Assembly: GCF_900176385.1 (NCBI RefSeq)
Contig: NZ_FWXN01000003.1
Coordinates: 62,001 to 126,000 of the forward strand
DNA: 64,000 nucleotides
DNA from: Janibacter indicus
Lineage (GTDB): Bacteria > Actinomycetota > Actinomycetes > Actinomycetales > Dermatophilaceae
Direction: 5' to 3'
The notes beneath the pieces were generated by a model. It was not told the DNA's origin. It worked only from the letters and a program-made list of their open reading frames with translations, and did not search any database. The position numbers and the translations under genes were made by a program. Position 1 is the first letter of the stretch. Each line of letters starts with the position of its first letter. Of this stretch, positions 16,081 through 26,541 are shown in pieces.

Positions 16081-18399
16081 TCAGCGGGTGTGGTCGAGGC
16101 CGTCGGTCGGCGACTGCGGCACCGACGGCACGAAGCTCTTGACGTCGAAGGTGATCGGGTCGGCGTGGTTGATGGGGAACTCAGTGGGCATCCGGCCGGT
16201 CGCCCGGGCGTAGGCGCACGCGATCGCGGCGAAGCTCGACGCGACGCCCGCCTCCCCGGCGCCGCCGGGCTGCTCCGAGTCCGAGGGCATGATCTCGACG
16301 GTGATCTCCGGGGGGACGTTCCACTGCCGCGTGTAGAAGTAGTTGTCCCAGCTGGCCTCGAGGAAGTGCCCCTCGTCGAGGTGGCAGCTGGTGGTGAGCG
16401 CCAGCCCGATGCCGTCCATGACCCCGCCGAGCATCTGGGCCTCGATGCCCGTGGGGTTGATGACGAGGCCGGCGTCGACGGCGAAGACGACCTTGGTGAC
16501 GCGCGGGCCCGTGACGGCATCGCGGATCGTGCGGCCCACGGTCTCGGGACGGCAGTCGATCTCGACGAGGCAGGCGGTGACCCCCTTGTACTCCTTGTGG
16601 ATCGCGATGCCCTGCGCCGTGCCCTCGGGCATCGAGCGGCCCCAGTCGCCGATCTCGGCGACCTTGTCGAGGGCGGCCTCGGCCCGCTTGTCCCGGAGGA
16701 ACTTGCGCCGGAAGGCCAGCGGGTCCAGGCGCATCTTGCGCGCGAGCTCGTCGATGACCAGCTCGTTGGCGCAGCGCACGTCGGGGGAGTAGATCTGTCG
16801 CATGCTCCCGGTGTTGAAGCGGGAGTCGGTCTCCTGCAGCGACTGGGTCACCACGCCGAAGTTGTACGGCAGCTCCTGGGTGAGCGCGAAGATCGTCTGC
16901 GCGAAGGTCAGCTGGCCGACGGGCAGCTTGGCCGCGTGGTTGGTGATGATGTCGCCGAGGCCGTGGCCGAAGTCGGTCGTGACGCTCGTGTGCTTCTGCT
17001 CGAAGGAGAGGACCTCGCCGCCGAGGTAGGCCGCCCGGATCCGGGAGGTCGCCATCGGGTGCAGGCGCCCCTGGCGCGGCTCGTCGGCCCGGTGCCACAT
17101 GAGGCGCACCGGCTTGCCCATCGCCTGGGAGATCCGCGCGGCCTCGAGGGCCGCGTCGTGGAAGAGCTTGCGCCCGAAGGAGCCACCGCCCTGGGTGACG
17201 TGGACCTTGACCTTGGAGACGGGTAGGCCGAGCTCGAGTGCGATGTTCTCCTGGGCGACGACCGGTGACTTCAGCGAGCCCCAGACCGTCGCCGAGTCCG
17301 AGCGCACGTCCGCGATCGCGCAGTTGGGCTCGAGCGAGGAGTTGCTGCGGAAGTGGAAGGTGAAGGAGGCGTCGAGCTTCTTGGCGAGCAGCGAGACCTT
17401 CGGGGTGAGCATCGGCAGCTGGGCCTTCTTCAGGCCCTCGAGGATCGTGGTGTCGGACTCGCCGGCGAGCTTGCCGCCGTCCCACTCGACGTCCATCCGC
17501 TGGATCGCATCGATGCACTGACCGAAGGTCCGTGCCCGGACGGCGATGCCGGTCGCGACCTTGACGACGTCGGTGACGCCGGGCATGGCCTCGATCTCGG
17601 CGGCATTGCGCAGGGCGACCGGCCGACCGTTGTGCGTCGGTGGGCGGCAGACCATCGTCGGCAGCGCGTCGGGGACCTTGACGTCCATGGCGAAGGTCTT
17701 GGTGCCGGTCACCGCGGCCCGGGCGTCGGTGCGCCCCTGCGGGGTGCCGACGACGGTGCGGTCGGAGGCGTCCTTGAGGGTCACCGAGGCACGGGTCGTC
17801 GTCGTGGCGGCCGCCTTGCTGGACAGCTCGCCGAAGGTCAGCGCATTGCCCAGGGCGTCGGTGATGACACCGGCCTTGATCGTCAGGGACTCGACCGTGG
17901 CGCCCAGGGCCGCCGCAGCCGCCTTGAGCAGCTGCTGCCGGGCGAGGGCGGCCGCGATCCGGATCGGCGTGTAGGTGGAGATCGTCGTGTTGGACCCGCC
18001 GGTCAGCTGGTTGAAGAGCAACTCCGGGCGGGCCGGCGCCAGGGTGACGTCGACGCGGTCGACGGGCAGGTCGAGCTCCTCCGCGATGATCATCGCGGTC
18101 GACGTGACGATGCCCTGGCCCACCTCCGCTCGTGGCAGGGCGAAGGAGGCGCGCCCGTCGGTGCCGATCGTCACGGTGATGAGTGCGGCCGTCGGGGCTG
18201 CGGCGAGGGTGAGCAGGTCGTTGAGGTCGAGGATCTCCGCCGGCTGGGGCGGGGTGGGGACCACCGCCTCGGCGGAGGGTGCGCCCGTGCTCATCTCGGC
18301 CCCGGTGACGAGGGTCGCCCCGGCGATGACATAGCCCATGAAGGCTCGACGGCTGGGGCCCGATGTGGTGCTCTCGGGGGTGGGCTGGACTTCGGTCAC
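16081..18399 (-). CDS. isoquinoline 1-oxidoreductase-type molybdopterin-binding large subunit, Tat-exported
   Basis: A 772-residue Mo-molybdopterin subunit of the xanthine oxidase family, IorB/aldehyde-dehydrogenase type lacking a FAD subunit. The N-terminus contains SRRAFMGYVIAGATLV, a twin-arginine signal. Family marks are EVGQGIVTSTAMIIAEELDLPVDRV, TQGGGSFGRKLFHDAALEAA and the near C-terminal GGAGEAGVASSFAAIACA with the catalytic-type Glu. GTG 18399 is chosen since GGGAGG lies just before it; an ATG at 18411 lacks a ribosome site. The substrate, an N-heterocycle or aldehyde, cannot be told from sequence. No maturation (XdhC-like) gene is adjacent. Confidence 0.9.
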   Translation of the reverse strand: MTEVQPTPESTTSGPSRRAFMGYVIAGATLVTGAEMSTGAPSAEAVVPTPPQPAEILDLNDLLTLAAAPTAALITVTIGTDGRASFALPRAEVGQGIVTSTAMIIAEELDLPVDRVDVTLAPARPELLFNQLTGGSNTTISTYTPIRIAAALARQQLLKAAAAALGATVESLTIKAGVITDALGNALTFGELSSKAAATTTTRASVTLKDASDRTVVGTPQGRTDARAAVTGTKTFAMDVKVPDALPTMVCRPPTHNGRPVALRNAAEIEAMPGVTDVVKVATGIAVRARTFGQCIDAIQRMDVEWDGGKLAGESDTTILEGLKKAQLPMLTPKVSLLAKKLDASFTFHFRSNSSLEPNCAIADVRSDSATVWGSLKSPVVAQENIALELGLPVSKVKVHVTQGGGSFGRKLFHDAALEAARISQAMGKPVRLMWHRADEPRQGRLHPMATSRIRAAYLGGEVLSFEQKHTSVTTDFGHGLGDIITNHAAKLPVGQLTFAQTIFALTQELPYNFGVVTQSLQETDSRFNTGSMRQIYSPDVRCANELVIDELARKMRLDPLAFRRKFLRDKRAEAALDKVAEIGDWGRSMPEGTAQGIAIHKEYKGVTACLVEIDCRPETVGRTIRDAVTGPRVTKVVFAVDAGLVINPTGIEAQMLGGVMDGIGLALTTSCHLDEGHFLEASWDNYFYTRQWNVPPEITVEIMPSDSEQPGGAGEAGVASSFAAIACAYARATGRMPTEFPINHADPITFDVKSFVPSVPQSPTDGLDHTR

Positions 18400-18499
18400 G
18401 GTGCCTCCCATGGTCGACGGCGTTGTCGTTACCGAGCAGTAGACCCCAGTCTCTGGAGCGTCGCGACCGGAGAGCCGACGACGTCCACCATGTGACCGC

Positions 18500-18519
18500 C
18501 CCCCTTCGGGCGAAGGGGG
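18500..18519. repeat. inverted pair of the CCCCCTTCG 9-mer just upstream of pepN
   Basis: CCCCCTTCG at 18500-18508 faces its complement CGAAGGGGG at 18511-18519 with a two-base spacer. The unit ends 15 bases before the pepN GTG and could form a short hairpin over the ribosome binding region. The 9-mer itself is highly over-represented across the window. Confidence 0.55.
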
Positions 18520-18534
18520 TGACAGGATGCCGGT

Positions 18535-21012
<2,478 letters not shown>

Positions 21013-21022
21013 GGAAAGGCGA

Positions 21023-21084
21023 ACCAAGGCTGCATTGCCCTACGGCAATGCAGCCTTGGTCCGCATTGCCGTAGGGCAATGCGG
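21023..21084. terminator. twin hairpins between convergent genes (bidirectional terminator)
   Basis: The first hairpin is 17 bp (21023-21039 with 21044-21060) with loop CTAC; the second is 10 bp (21061-21070 with 21075-21084) with loop GTAG. The 20-base core GCATTGCCCTACGGCAATGC at 21032-21051 reappears as its exact reverse complement at 21063-21082. It lies between the stops of pepN (+) and the quinone reductase (-), so it can terminate both. Confidence 0.75.
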
Positions 21085-21089
21085 AGGTC

Positions 21090-22079
21090 TCAGGCGGTGA
21101 TGACGATCCGGCCGGTGCTCGAGCCGCCGGCGAGGCGGGCGAGTGCGGCCGGGGTGTCGGCGAAGTCGTAGGTCTCGGCGACGAGCGGGGCGATCTGACC
21201 GGCGTCGGCCAGGCGCACGAGCTCGGCGTGGGCGTCGAGCACCGACTGCGGGTCGTGCTGCTGGTAGAGGCTCCAGTGCAACCCGAGAATCGTGTAGTTC
21301 TTCACCATTGCGTGGTTGAGCCGCGGCTCGGGGACCCGGCCGCTGGCGAAGCCGACGACGATGATCCGTCCCTCGAAGGCGATGCACTTCGTGCTCTGCG
21401 TGAAGGCCGATCCGCCGACCGGGTCGTAGACGACATCGGCGCCGCGCCCGTCGGTGACCTCCTTGACCGTCTCGATGACGTCCTGCTCGCGGCGGTCGAT
21501 GACGACGTCGCAGCCGAGCTCGCGGGCCATCGTCACCTTGTCCGCGCCACCGACGACGCCGATGACCCGGGCGCCGGCGGCCCGGCCGAGCTGGACCGCG
21601 GCCGACCCGACGCCACCGGAGGCGGCGTGGACGAGGAGGGTCTCCCCTTCGCGCAGGTGGGCCCGGCGGTGCAGGCCGAACCAGCCGGTCTGGTAGCTGA
21701 TCATCAGCGCCGCGCTCGCGGCGTCGTCGAGCCCGGCCGGCGCGGCGAAGGTGCTCGCCGCGTCCATGAGGCACTGGGTCGCGAAGCCCCCGGCGGGCAC
21801 CGCGGTGCCACCGAGCACGCGGTCGCCGACGGCGACGTGGGTGACCCCCTCGCCGACCTCGAGCACGTCACCGCAGACCTCCAGCCCCGGGACGAAGGGA
21901 GGCTCCGGCCGTACCTGGTACTCGCCTCGGCACATGAGGGTGTCGGCGAAGTTGACGGCGCTGGCGCGCACCGCGACCCGCACCTGACCGGGTCCGGGGG
22001 TCGGCTCCGGCAGGTCGACGAGGCGAAGCACCTCGGAGGGGTCGCCCAGCTGCTGGGCCTGCCATGCGTGGATCGTCAT
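21090..22079 (-). CDS. zinc-independent NADPH:quinone oxidoreductase (medium-chain reductase)
   Basis: A 329-residue MDR-superfamily enzyme of the QOR type, expected to reduce quinones or enoyl/enone substrates with NADPH. It begins MTIHAWQAQQLGDPSEVL and shows ASAVNFADTLMCRG, PFVPGLEVCG, and the nucleotide-binding VHAASGGVGSAAVQLGRAAGARVIGV (about residues 141-166). The catalytic zinc cysteines of alcohol dehydrogenases are absent. ATG 22079 is preferred over a longer reading to 22205 because only it starts at the family N-terminus. A paralogue lies at 33626-34579. Confidence 0.88.
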   Translation of the reverse strand: MTIHAWQAQQLGDPSEVLRLVDLPEPTPGPGQVRVAVRASAVNFADTLMCRGEYQVRPEPPFVPGLEVCGDVLEVGEGVTHVAVGDRVLGGTAVPAGGFATQCLMDAASTFAAPAGLDDAASAALMISYQTGWFGLHRRAHLREGETLLVHAASGGVGSAAVQLGRAAGARVIGVVGGADKVTMARELGCDVVIDRREQDVIETVKEVTDGRGADVVYDPVGGSAFTQSTKCIAFEGRIIVVGFASGRVPEPRLNHAMVKNYTILGLHWSLYQQHDPQSVLDAHAELVRLADAGQIAPLVAETYDFADTPAALARLAGGSSTGRIVITA

Positions 22080-22158
22080 GTCGCGGAGGCTACCGACCTC
22101 ACATGCTGGCGGGCCGGCGCGTCTGCAGGGTGTGAGCACTTCCACGATCATCGACCCC

Positions 22159-22683
22159 ATGACCACGCGGCACGCCCTCCTGCCCACGAGCCTCGGTGAC
22201 CTCACCGCCGTCGTCGACGAGGCGAGCGGTGGCGGGGGTGCGGTCCTCGTCGGGCTGTACTTCCCGGGTCACTGGACGCTGCCCGACGGCGCCGACCACG
22301 GCCCGCAGGTCGAGCTCGGCGACGAGCCGCTCCTCGCCGCGCTCGCCGACGAGCTGCGCGAGTACCTCGCGGGGGAGCGCACGGACTTCGACGTCGCCTA
22401 CGAGCTGCGCGGCGGCACGCACCACCGGCAGGTGTGGGCGCTGCTCGAGCGGATCCCCTACGGGCAGACCGTGACCTACGGCGACCTCGCCCGGGAGACC
22501 GGGGGCGCGGCCCAGCCCGTCGGCCGCGCCGTCGGGGCCAACCCGATCTCGATCGTCGTGCCGTGCCACCGGGTCATCGGTGCGGACGGCTCGATCACCG
22601 GCTACGCCGGCGGGCTCGACCGCAAGCGGACCCTGCTCGCGCTCGAGGAGCCGAGCGCCGGCGAGCGGGACGCGCTCTTCTGA
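22159..22683 (+). CDS. ogt: methylated-DNA--protein-cysteine S-methyltransferase
   Basis: A 174-residue suicide DNA repair protein that removes O6-alkyl groups from guanine. The acceptor site IVVPCHRVIGADGSITGYAGGLDRK (Cys near residue 134) and the DNA-binding IPYGQTVTYGDLARETG are intact. The N-terminal domain is the short non-Ada type. ATG 22159 is chosen; a GTG at 22132 in the same frame has a CAGGG upstream and could add nine residues. It diverges from the quinone reductase. Confidence 0.9.
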   Translation: MTTRHALLPTSLGDLTAVVDEASGGGGAVLVGLYFPGHWTLPDGADHGPQVELGDEPLLAALADELREYLAGERTDFDVAYELRGGTHHRQVWALLERIPYGQTVTYGDLARETGGAAQPVGRAVGANPISIVVPCHRVIGADGSITGYAGGLDRKRTLLALEEPSAGERDALF

Positions 22684-22711
22684 GCCTCTGGGTCGGCGCT
22701 ACCGTCGCCGC

Positions 22712-24052
22712 ATGAGCACCACCCTCACCCCGTCGCGTGCCGAGCGCCTCGGCGCGCTGCCGTACACCCGCCGCCACACCCGCCTGCTCGTCGGGTCGGG
22801 GACCGGCTGGGCGCTCGACGCGATGGACGTCGGGCTGATCTCCTTCGTCATCGTCGTCCTCGCCGACCAGTGGGACCTCACGACGGGCGAGCGGTCGTGG
22901 ATCGTCACGGTCGGCTTCATCGGCATGGCGATCGGCGCGACCGTCGGCGGGTGGCTGGCTGACCGCTTCGGTCGGCGCGCGGTCTTCGCGACGACCCTGC
23001 TCGTCTACGGGCTGGCCACCGGCGCGTCCGCCCTCGTCGGTGGGCTCGCGGCCTTCCTCGTCCTGCGGTTCGTCGTCGGCCTCGGGCTGGGCGCCGAGCT
23101 GCCGGTCGCCTCGACCCTCGTCAGCGAGCTGTCCCCGACGCGCATCCGCGGTCGCCTCGTCGTGGCACTGGAGTCCTTCTGGGCGCTCGGCTGGATCCTC
23201 GCGGCGGTCATCGGCTTCTACGTCGTGCCGCGCGGCGACGACGGCTGGCGGTGGGGCCTCGCCCTCGGGCTGGTCCCCGCGGTCTACGCGCTCGTCGTGC
23301 GCTTCGGTCTGCCGGAGTCGGCTGCCTGGCTGGAGCGCCGCGGCCGGCACGAGGAGGCCGAGCGGGTGGTCCGCGGCTTCGAGGAGTCGGCGGGGGCGGA
23401 CCCGCCGCCCACGAGCACGAAGGGGGTGCCCGCTGCGGTCGCCGAGCCGGTCCCGCAGGCGGCGCCGGGCCTGTGGTCGCGTGGGCTGCGCCGCCGCACC
23501 CTGGGCATCTGGCTCGTGTGGTTCGGGGTCAACTTCAGCTATTACGGCGCCTTCCTGTGGATCCCCTCGCTCCTCGTCGCACGGGGCCACGACGTGACGA
23601 CCTCCTTCGGCTACACGCTGGTCATCACGCTCGCCCAGCTGCCGGGCTATGCCCTCGCGGCGGTCCTCGTCGAGGCCTGGGGTCGGCGTTCGACGCTCGC
23701 CCTCTTCCTGCTGGGTTCGGCGGTGGCCGCGTGGTTCTTCGGACAGTCGGACTCGGCGACGTCGATCATCGTCGCGGGCTCGGCCCTCTCCTTCTGCAAC
23801 CTCGGAGCCTGGGGCGCCCTCTACGCGATCACGCCCGAGATCTACCCGACGGCGGTGCGCGGCTCGGGAGCCGGTGCGGCTGCGGGCTTCGGGCGACTCG
23901 CCTCGATCGCCGCGCCGCTCGTGGTGCCGGTGCTCCTCGAGCGAGGTGGCGGCGACGTCCTCGTCTTCACAATCTTCACCGCAGCCTTCGTCGTCGCGGC
24001 CGCGGCGGCCTTCCTCCTGCCCGAGACGCGAGGACGCGCGCTCGATACTTGA
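22712..24052 (+). CDS. MFS transporter, sugar/aromatic-acid:H+ symporter type
   Basis: A 446-residue carrier with twelve predicted membrane helices. It shows the MFS loop signature GGWLADRFGRRAV (about residues 76-88), LGLGAELPVASTLVSELSP with the RIRGR motif, and the inter-half WIPSLLV region. The DAMDVGLISFV beginning of helix 1 (Asp-x-x-Asp) resembles the aromatic acid:H+ symporter group. It follows ogt by 28 bases. Its stop codon is embedded in the operator for the lactonase gene that follows. The substrate is unknown. Confidence 0.88.
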   Translation: MSTTLTPSRAERLGALPYTRRHTRLLVGSGTGWALDAMDVGLISFVIVVLADQWDLTTGERSWIVTVGFIGMAIGATVGGWLADRFGRRAVFATTLLVYGLATGASALVGGLAAFLVLRFVVGLGLGAELPVASTLVSELSPTRIRGRLVVALESFWALGWILAAVIGFYVVPRGDDGWRWGLALGLVPAVYALVVRFGLPESAAWLERRGRHEEAERVVRGFEESAGADPPPTSTKGVPAAVAEPVPQAAPGLWSRGLRRRTLGIWLVWFGVNFSYYGAFLWIPSLLVARGHDVTTSFGYTLVITLAQLPGYALAAVLVEAWGRRSTLALFLLGSAVAAWFFGQSDSATSIIVAGSALSFCNLGAWGALYAITPEIYPTAVRGSGAGAAAGFGRLASIAAPLVVPVLLERGGGDVLVFTIFTAAFVVAAAAAFLLPETRGRALDT

Positions 24053-24077
24053 AACGAGGTTCAGGTGGGCATAGTCT
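24049..24077 (+). promoter_or_regulatory. promoter with TGAA-N6-TTCA operator, upstream of the lactonase
   Basis: TTGAAA (24049-24054) and TAGTCT (24072-24077) are 17 bases apart, a good vegetative promoter. The dyad TGAAACGAGGTTCA (24050-24063) overlaps the -35 box. The same dyad type recurs at four other promoter regions in this window. The elements are seen; repression by a TetR-type protein is inferred. Confidence 0.6.
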
Positions 24078-24107
24078 CGGGCCACCCGTACTCGAAGGAG
24101 AGTCAGC

Positions 24108-25067
24108 ATGGCCGCCGTCCCCACCGTGACCGGGAGCATCGACTCCGCCGACCTGGGCCGGGTGCTGGCCCACGAGCACATCTTCGTCGTGGGGGAGGAG
24201 TACCGGCAGAACTACCAGTCCGACTGGGACGAGGACGCCAAGGTCGCCGACGCCGTGACCCAGCTGTCCGAGCTCAAGGGCCTGGGCATCGACACGATCC
24301 TCGACCCGACGGTCATCGGCCTGGGCCGGTACCTGCCCCGCGTGCAGCGCGTCGCGGAGCAGATCGACCTCAATGTCGTCGTGGCGACCGGGGTCTACAC
24401 GTACAACGAGATCCCCTTCCAGTTCCACTACACCGGGCCGGGTCTGCTCTTCGACGTGCCGGAGCCGCTCACCGAGCTCTTCGTCAAGGACCTCACCGAG
24501 GGCATCGCCGACACGGGGGTCCGCGCCGGTTTCCTCAAGTGCGCCATCGAGGAGCAGGGCCTGACCCCCGGCGTCGAGCGGGTCATGCGCGCGGTCGCCC
24601 AGGCCCACGTGCAGACCGGCGCCCCCATCACCGTGCACACCAACCCACACACGGAGTCGGGGCTGGTCACCCAGCAGGTGCTCGCCGAGGAGGGGGCCGA
24701 CCTGACGAAGGTCGTCATCGGTCACAGCGGCGACTCGACCGATGTCGACTACCTGTGCAAGGTCGCCGACGCCGGCTCCCTCCTGGGCATGGACCGCTTC
24801 GGCCTCGACGTGCTGCTGCCCTTCGAGGACCGCATCGCGACGGTGCTCGAGCTGCTGCGGCGCGGGTACGCCGAGCGCATGGTGCTCGCGCACGACGCGT
24901 CGTGCTTCATCGACTGGTTCGACCAGGAGGCGAAGCGGCAGGTCGTCCCGCGCTGGAACTACCGGCACATCAGCCAGGATGTGCTGCCCGCGCTCCTCGA
25001 GGGTGGCGCGAGCGAGGCCGACATCGACACGATGCTCGTCGACAACCCGCGCCGCTACTTCGAGTGA
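24108..25067 (+). CDS. phosphotriesterase-like lactonase (amidohydrolase superfamily)
   Basis: A 319-residue metal-dependent hydrolase close to the PLL group typified by SsoPox. All six metal ligands are visible: HEH in VLAHEHIFV (about residues 22-24), the carboxylated Lys in AGFLKCAIEE, His in ITVHTNPHTE and VVIGHSGDS, and Asp in LAHDASC. Conserved DPTVIGLGRYLPRV and GVYTYNEIPF also match. PLL enzymes open lactones (acyl-homoserine or gamma/delta-lactones) to hydroxy acids; phosphotriester hydrolysis is a side activity. GAAGGAGAG precedes the ATG. Neighbouring beta-oxidation genes under the same operator favour a catabolic role over quorum quenching. Confidence 0.87.
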   Translation: MAAVPTVTGSIDSADLGRVLAHEHIFVVGEEYRQNYQSDWDEDAKVADAVTQLSELKGLGIDTILDPTVIGLGRYLPRVQRVAEQIDLNVVVATGVYTYNEIPFQFHYTGPGLLFDVPEPLTELFVKDLTEGIADTGVRAGFLKCAIEEQGLTPGVERVMRAVAQAHVQTGAPITVHTNPHTESGLVTQQVLAEEGADLTKVVIGHSGDSTDVDYLCKVADAGSLLGMDRFGLDVLLPFEDRIATVLELLRRGYAERMVLAHDASCFIDWFDQEAKRQVVPRWNYRHISQDVLPALLEGGASEADIDTMLVDNPRRYFE

Positions 25068-25070
25068 GGC

Positions 25071-25673
25071 TCAGCCCACCTCGTCGACGAACTCGATGAC
25101 CCGTCGGGTGAGGATGCGCGCCTCCTCGGGCTGGTACTCCGCCGGCAGCGTCGGGTCGTTGAAGAGGTGGCCGTCCCCCTGGTACTCGACGTAGGAGTAG
25201 GCGCCGCCGGCGTGCTCCACGTCGTCCTGGAGCTGCTCGTCGACCATCGGGTCGAACTGCCGGTCCTCCGCGTGGAAGGGGTCGCCGGCCGTCACGTGGA
25301 CCTGCCCCGGCACCCCGGGCGGCCACGTCGCCTCGAGGTGGCGCATGGGCATGCCGCCGCCGACCATGATGACGCCGCGGGCGTCGGCCGGGCGTTGTGC
25401 GGCGATCCACTGGGCCATCGCGGCGCCGTTGGAGAAGCCGACGGCCACGAAGGCGCCCTCGACGGCGCGCGCGGCCTCGAGCGCGTAGGCCATCTGCGCG
25501 GGGAAGCCGATCTCCTGCGAGCGGGCTGCGGCGGTCGGGTAGTCGTCGAAGGTGACGCCCTCGAGGTGGTCGACGGTGGTCACGCTGTGGCCCGCGCCGG
25601 TGAGGGCGTCGGCGAGGTCGGTGATGCCCTGACGCGCACCGAGGACGGACGGGAAGAGCAGTACCTGTGCCAT
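25071..25673 (-). CDS. dienelactone hydrolase family alpha/beta hydrolase
   Basis: A 200-residue hydrolase. The nucleophile elbow is GFSNGAAM (Ser near residue 81, where classical dienelactone hydrolases have Cys), the acid is probably Asp in TAGDPFHAED and the base is His in YQGDGHLFND. The short alpha/beta core with an early FPSVLGARQGI oxyanion strand fits DLH-family esterases. It converges with the lactonase gene, three bases from its stop. A second ester- or lactone-opening activity is plausible; the substrate is unknown. Confidence 0.82.
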   Translation of the reverse strand: MAQVLLFPSVLGARQGITDLADALTGAGHSVTTVDHLEGVTFDDYPTAAARSQEIGFPAQMAYALEAARAVEGAFVAVGFSNGAAMAQWIAAQRPADARGVIMVGGGMPMRHLEATWPPGVPGQVHVTAGDPFHAEDRQFDPMVDEQLQDDVEHAGGAYSYVEYQGDGHLFNDPTLPAEYQPEEARILTRRVIEFVDEVG

Positions 25674-25728
25674 GTCCCGACCGTAGACCCGGGCGCCGAC
25701 AACGTCGCGTCAGCGAGCCGCCGTCCGG

Positions 25729-26541
25729 TCAGCGCGTGAAGACCGGGGGCCGCTTCTCGACGAAGGCCCGGGCGGCCTCGACGTGGTCGGCGGTCAGGCC
25801 GCACGCCTTGTGCCGCGGCACCTCGGCGGCCATCGACTCCGAGAGGGTCTGCCCCGGCGCCTCGAGGAGGTTGCGCTTGATGCTCGCGAGCGTGCCGGCC
25901 GAGCCGGCCGCCAGCTGCCCGGCGAGCTCACGGGTGCGCGCCTCGAGCTCCTCCTCGGGCACGAGCCGGTTGAGCAGGCCGAGGTCGCGGCAGGCCTGCC
26001 CGTCCAGACGCGGGCCCAAGAACATCAGCTCACGGGCGGTCGCCGGCCCGACGAGCCGCTCGAGCAGCCAGGCGACGCCGAAGTCCCCGGACAGCGCGAT
26101 GCTCGCGAAGGCCGTCGCGACGACGGTCCGCGGGGTGCCGATGCGCAGGTCGGCGGCGAGGGCGAAGCCCAGCCCGGCGCCCGCGGCCGCGCCCGGCAGG
26201 GCGGCGACGACCGGCTTGGCGAAGGCGTGGATCCGCCCGACGGTCATCTCCTGGTGACGCAGCTGCTCCGCGACGGCGGCCGGGTCGACCTCGGTGGCGC
26301 CGCCCCCTTCGCCCCCGTCGGCATCGAACTGCTGGACGTCGCCGCCGGAGCAGAAGGCGCGCCCGGCCCCGGTGATCACGAGGACGCGCACCGCGGGGTC
26401 GGCCTCGGTCTGCGCGAGCAGCTCCCCGAGGCGCTCGACCATCGCCGGCGACATGGCATTGCGCCGGTCGGGCCGGTTGAGGGTGATCGTCGCGATGCCG
26501 TCGGTGAGGTCGAGCAGGACGTGGTCGGTGGGGCTGGTCAT
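25729..26541 (-). CDS. enoyl-CoA hydratase/isomerase (crotonase family)
   Basis: A 270-residue crotonase-fold enzyme for hydration or isomerisation of enoyl-CoA. It shows ITLNRPDRRNAMSPAM, the first oxyanion segment AGRAFCSGGDVQQF and the second, LPGAAAGAGLGFALAADLRI. The usual catalytic Glu pair is not evident: the first position lies in SIALSGDFGVAWLLERLVG, resembling PaaG or isomerase-like members. CAGGAGATGCC precedes ATG 26541. The start overlaps the MFS stop by four bases, so the two are co-expressed from the regulated promoter near 27930. Confidence 0.88.
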   Translation of the reverse strand: MTSPTDHVLLDLTDGIATITLNRPDRRNAMSPAMVERLGELLAQTEADPAVRVLVITGAGRAFCSGGDVQQFDADGGEGGGATEVDPAAVAEQLRHQEMTVGRIHAFAKPVVAALPGAAAGAGLGFALAADLRIGTPRTVVATAFASIALSGDFGVAWLLERLVGPATARELMFLGPRLDGQACRDLGLLNRLVPEEELEARTRELAGQLAAGSAGTLASIKRNLLEAPGQTLSESMAAEVPRHKACGLTADHVEAARAFVEKRPPVFTR

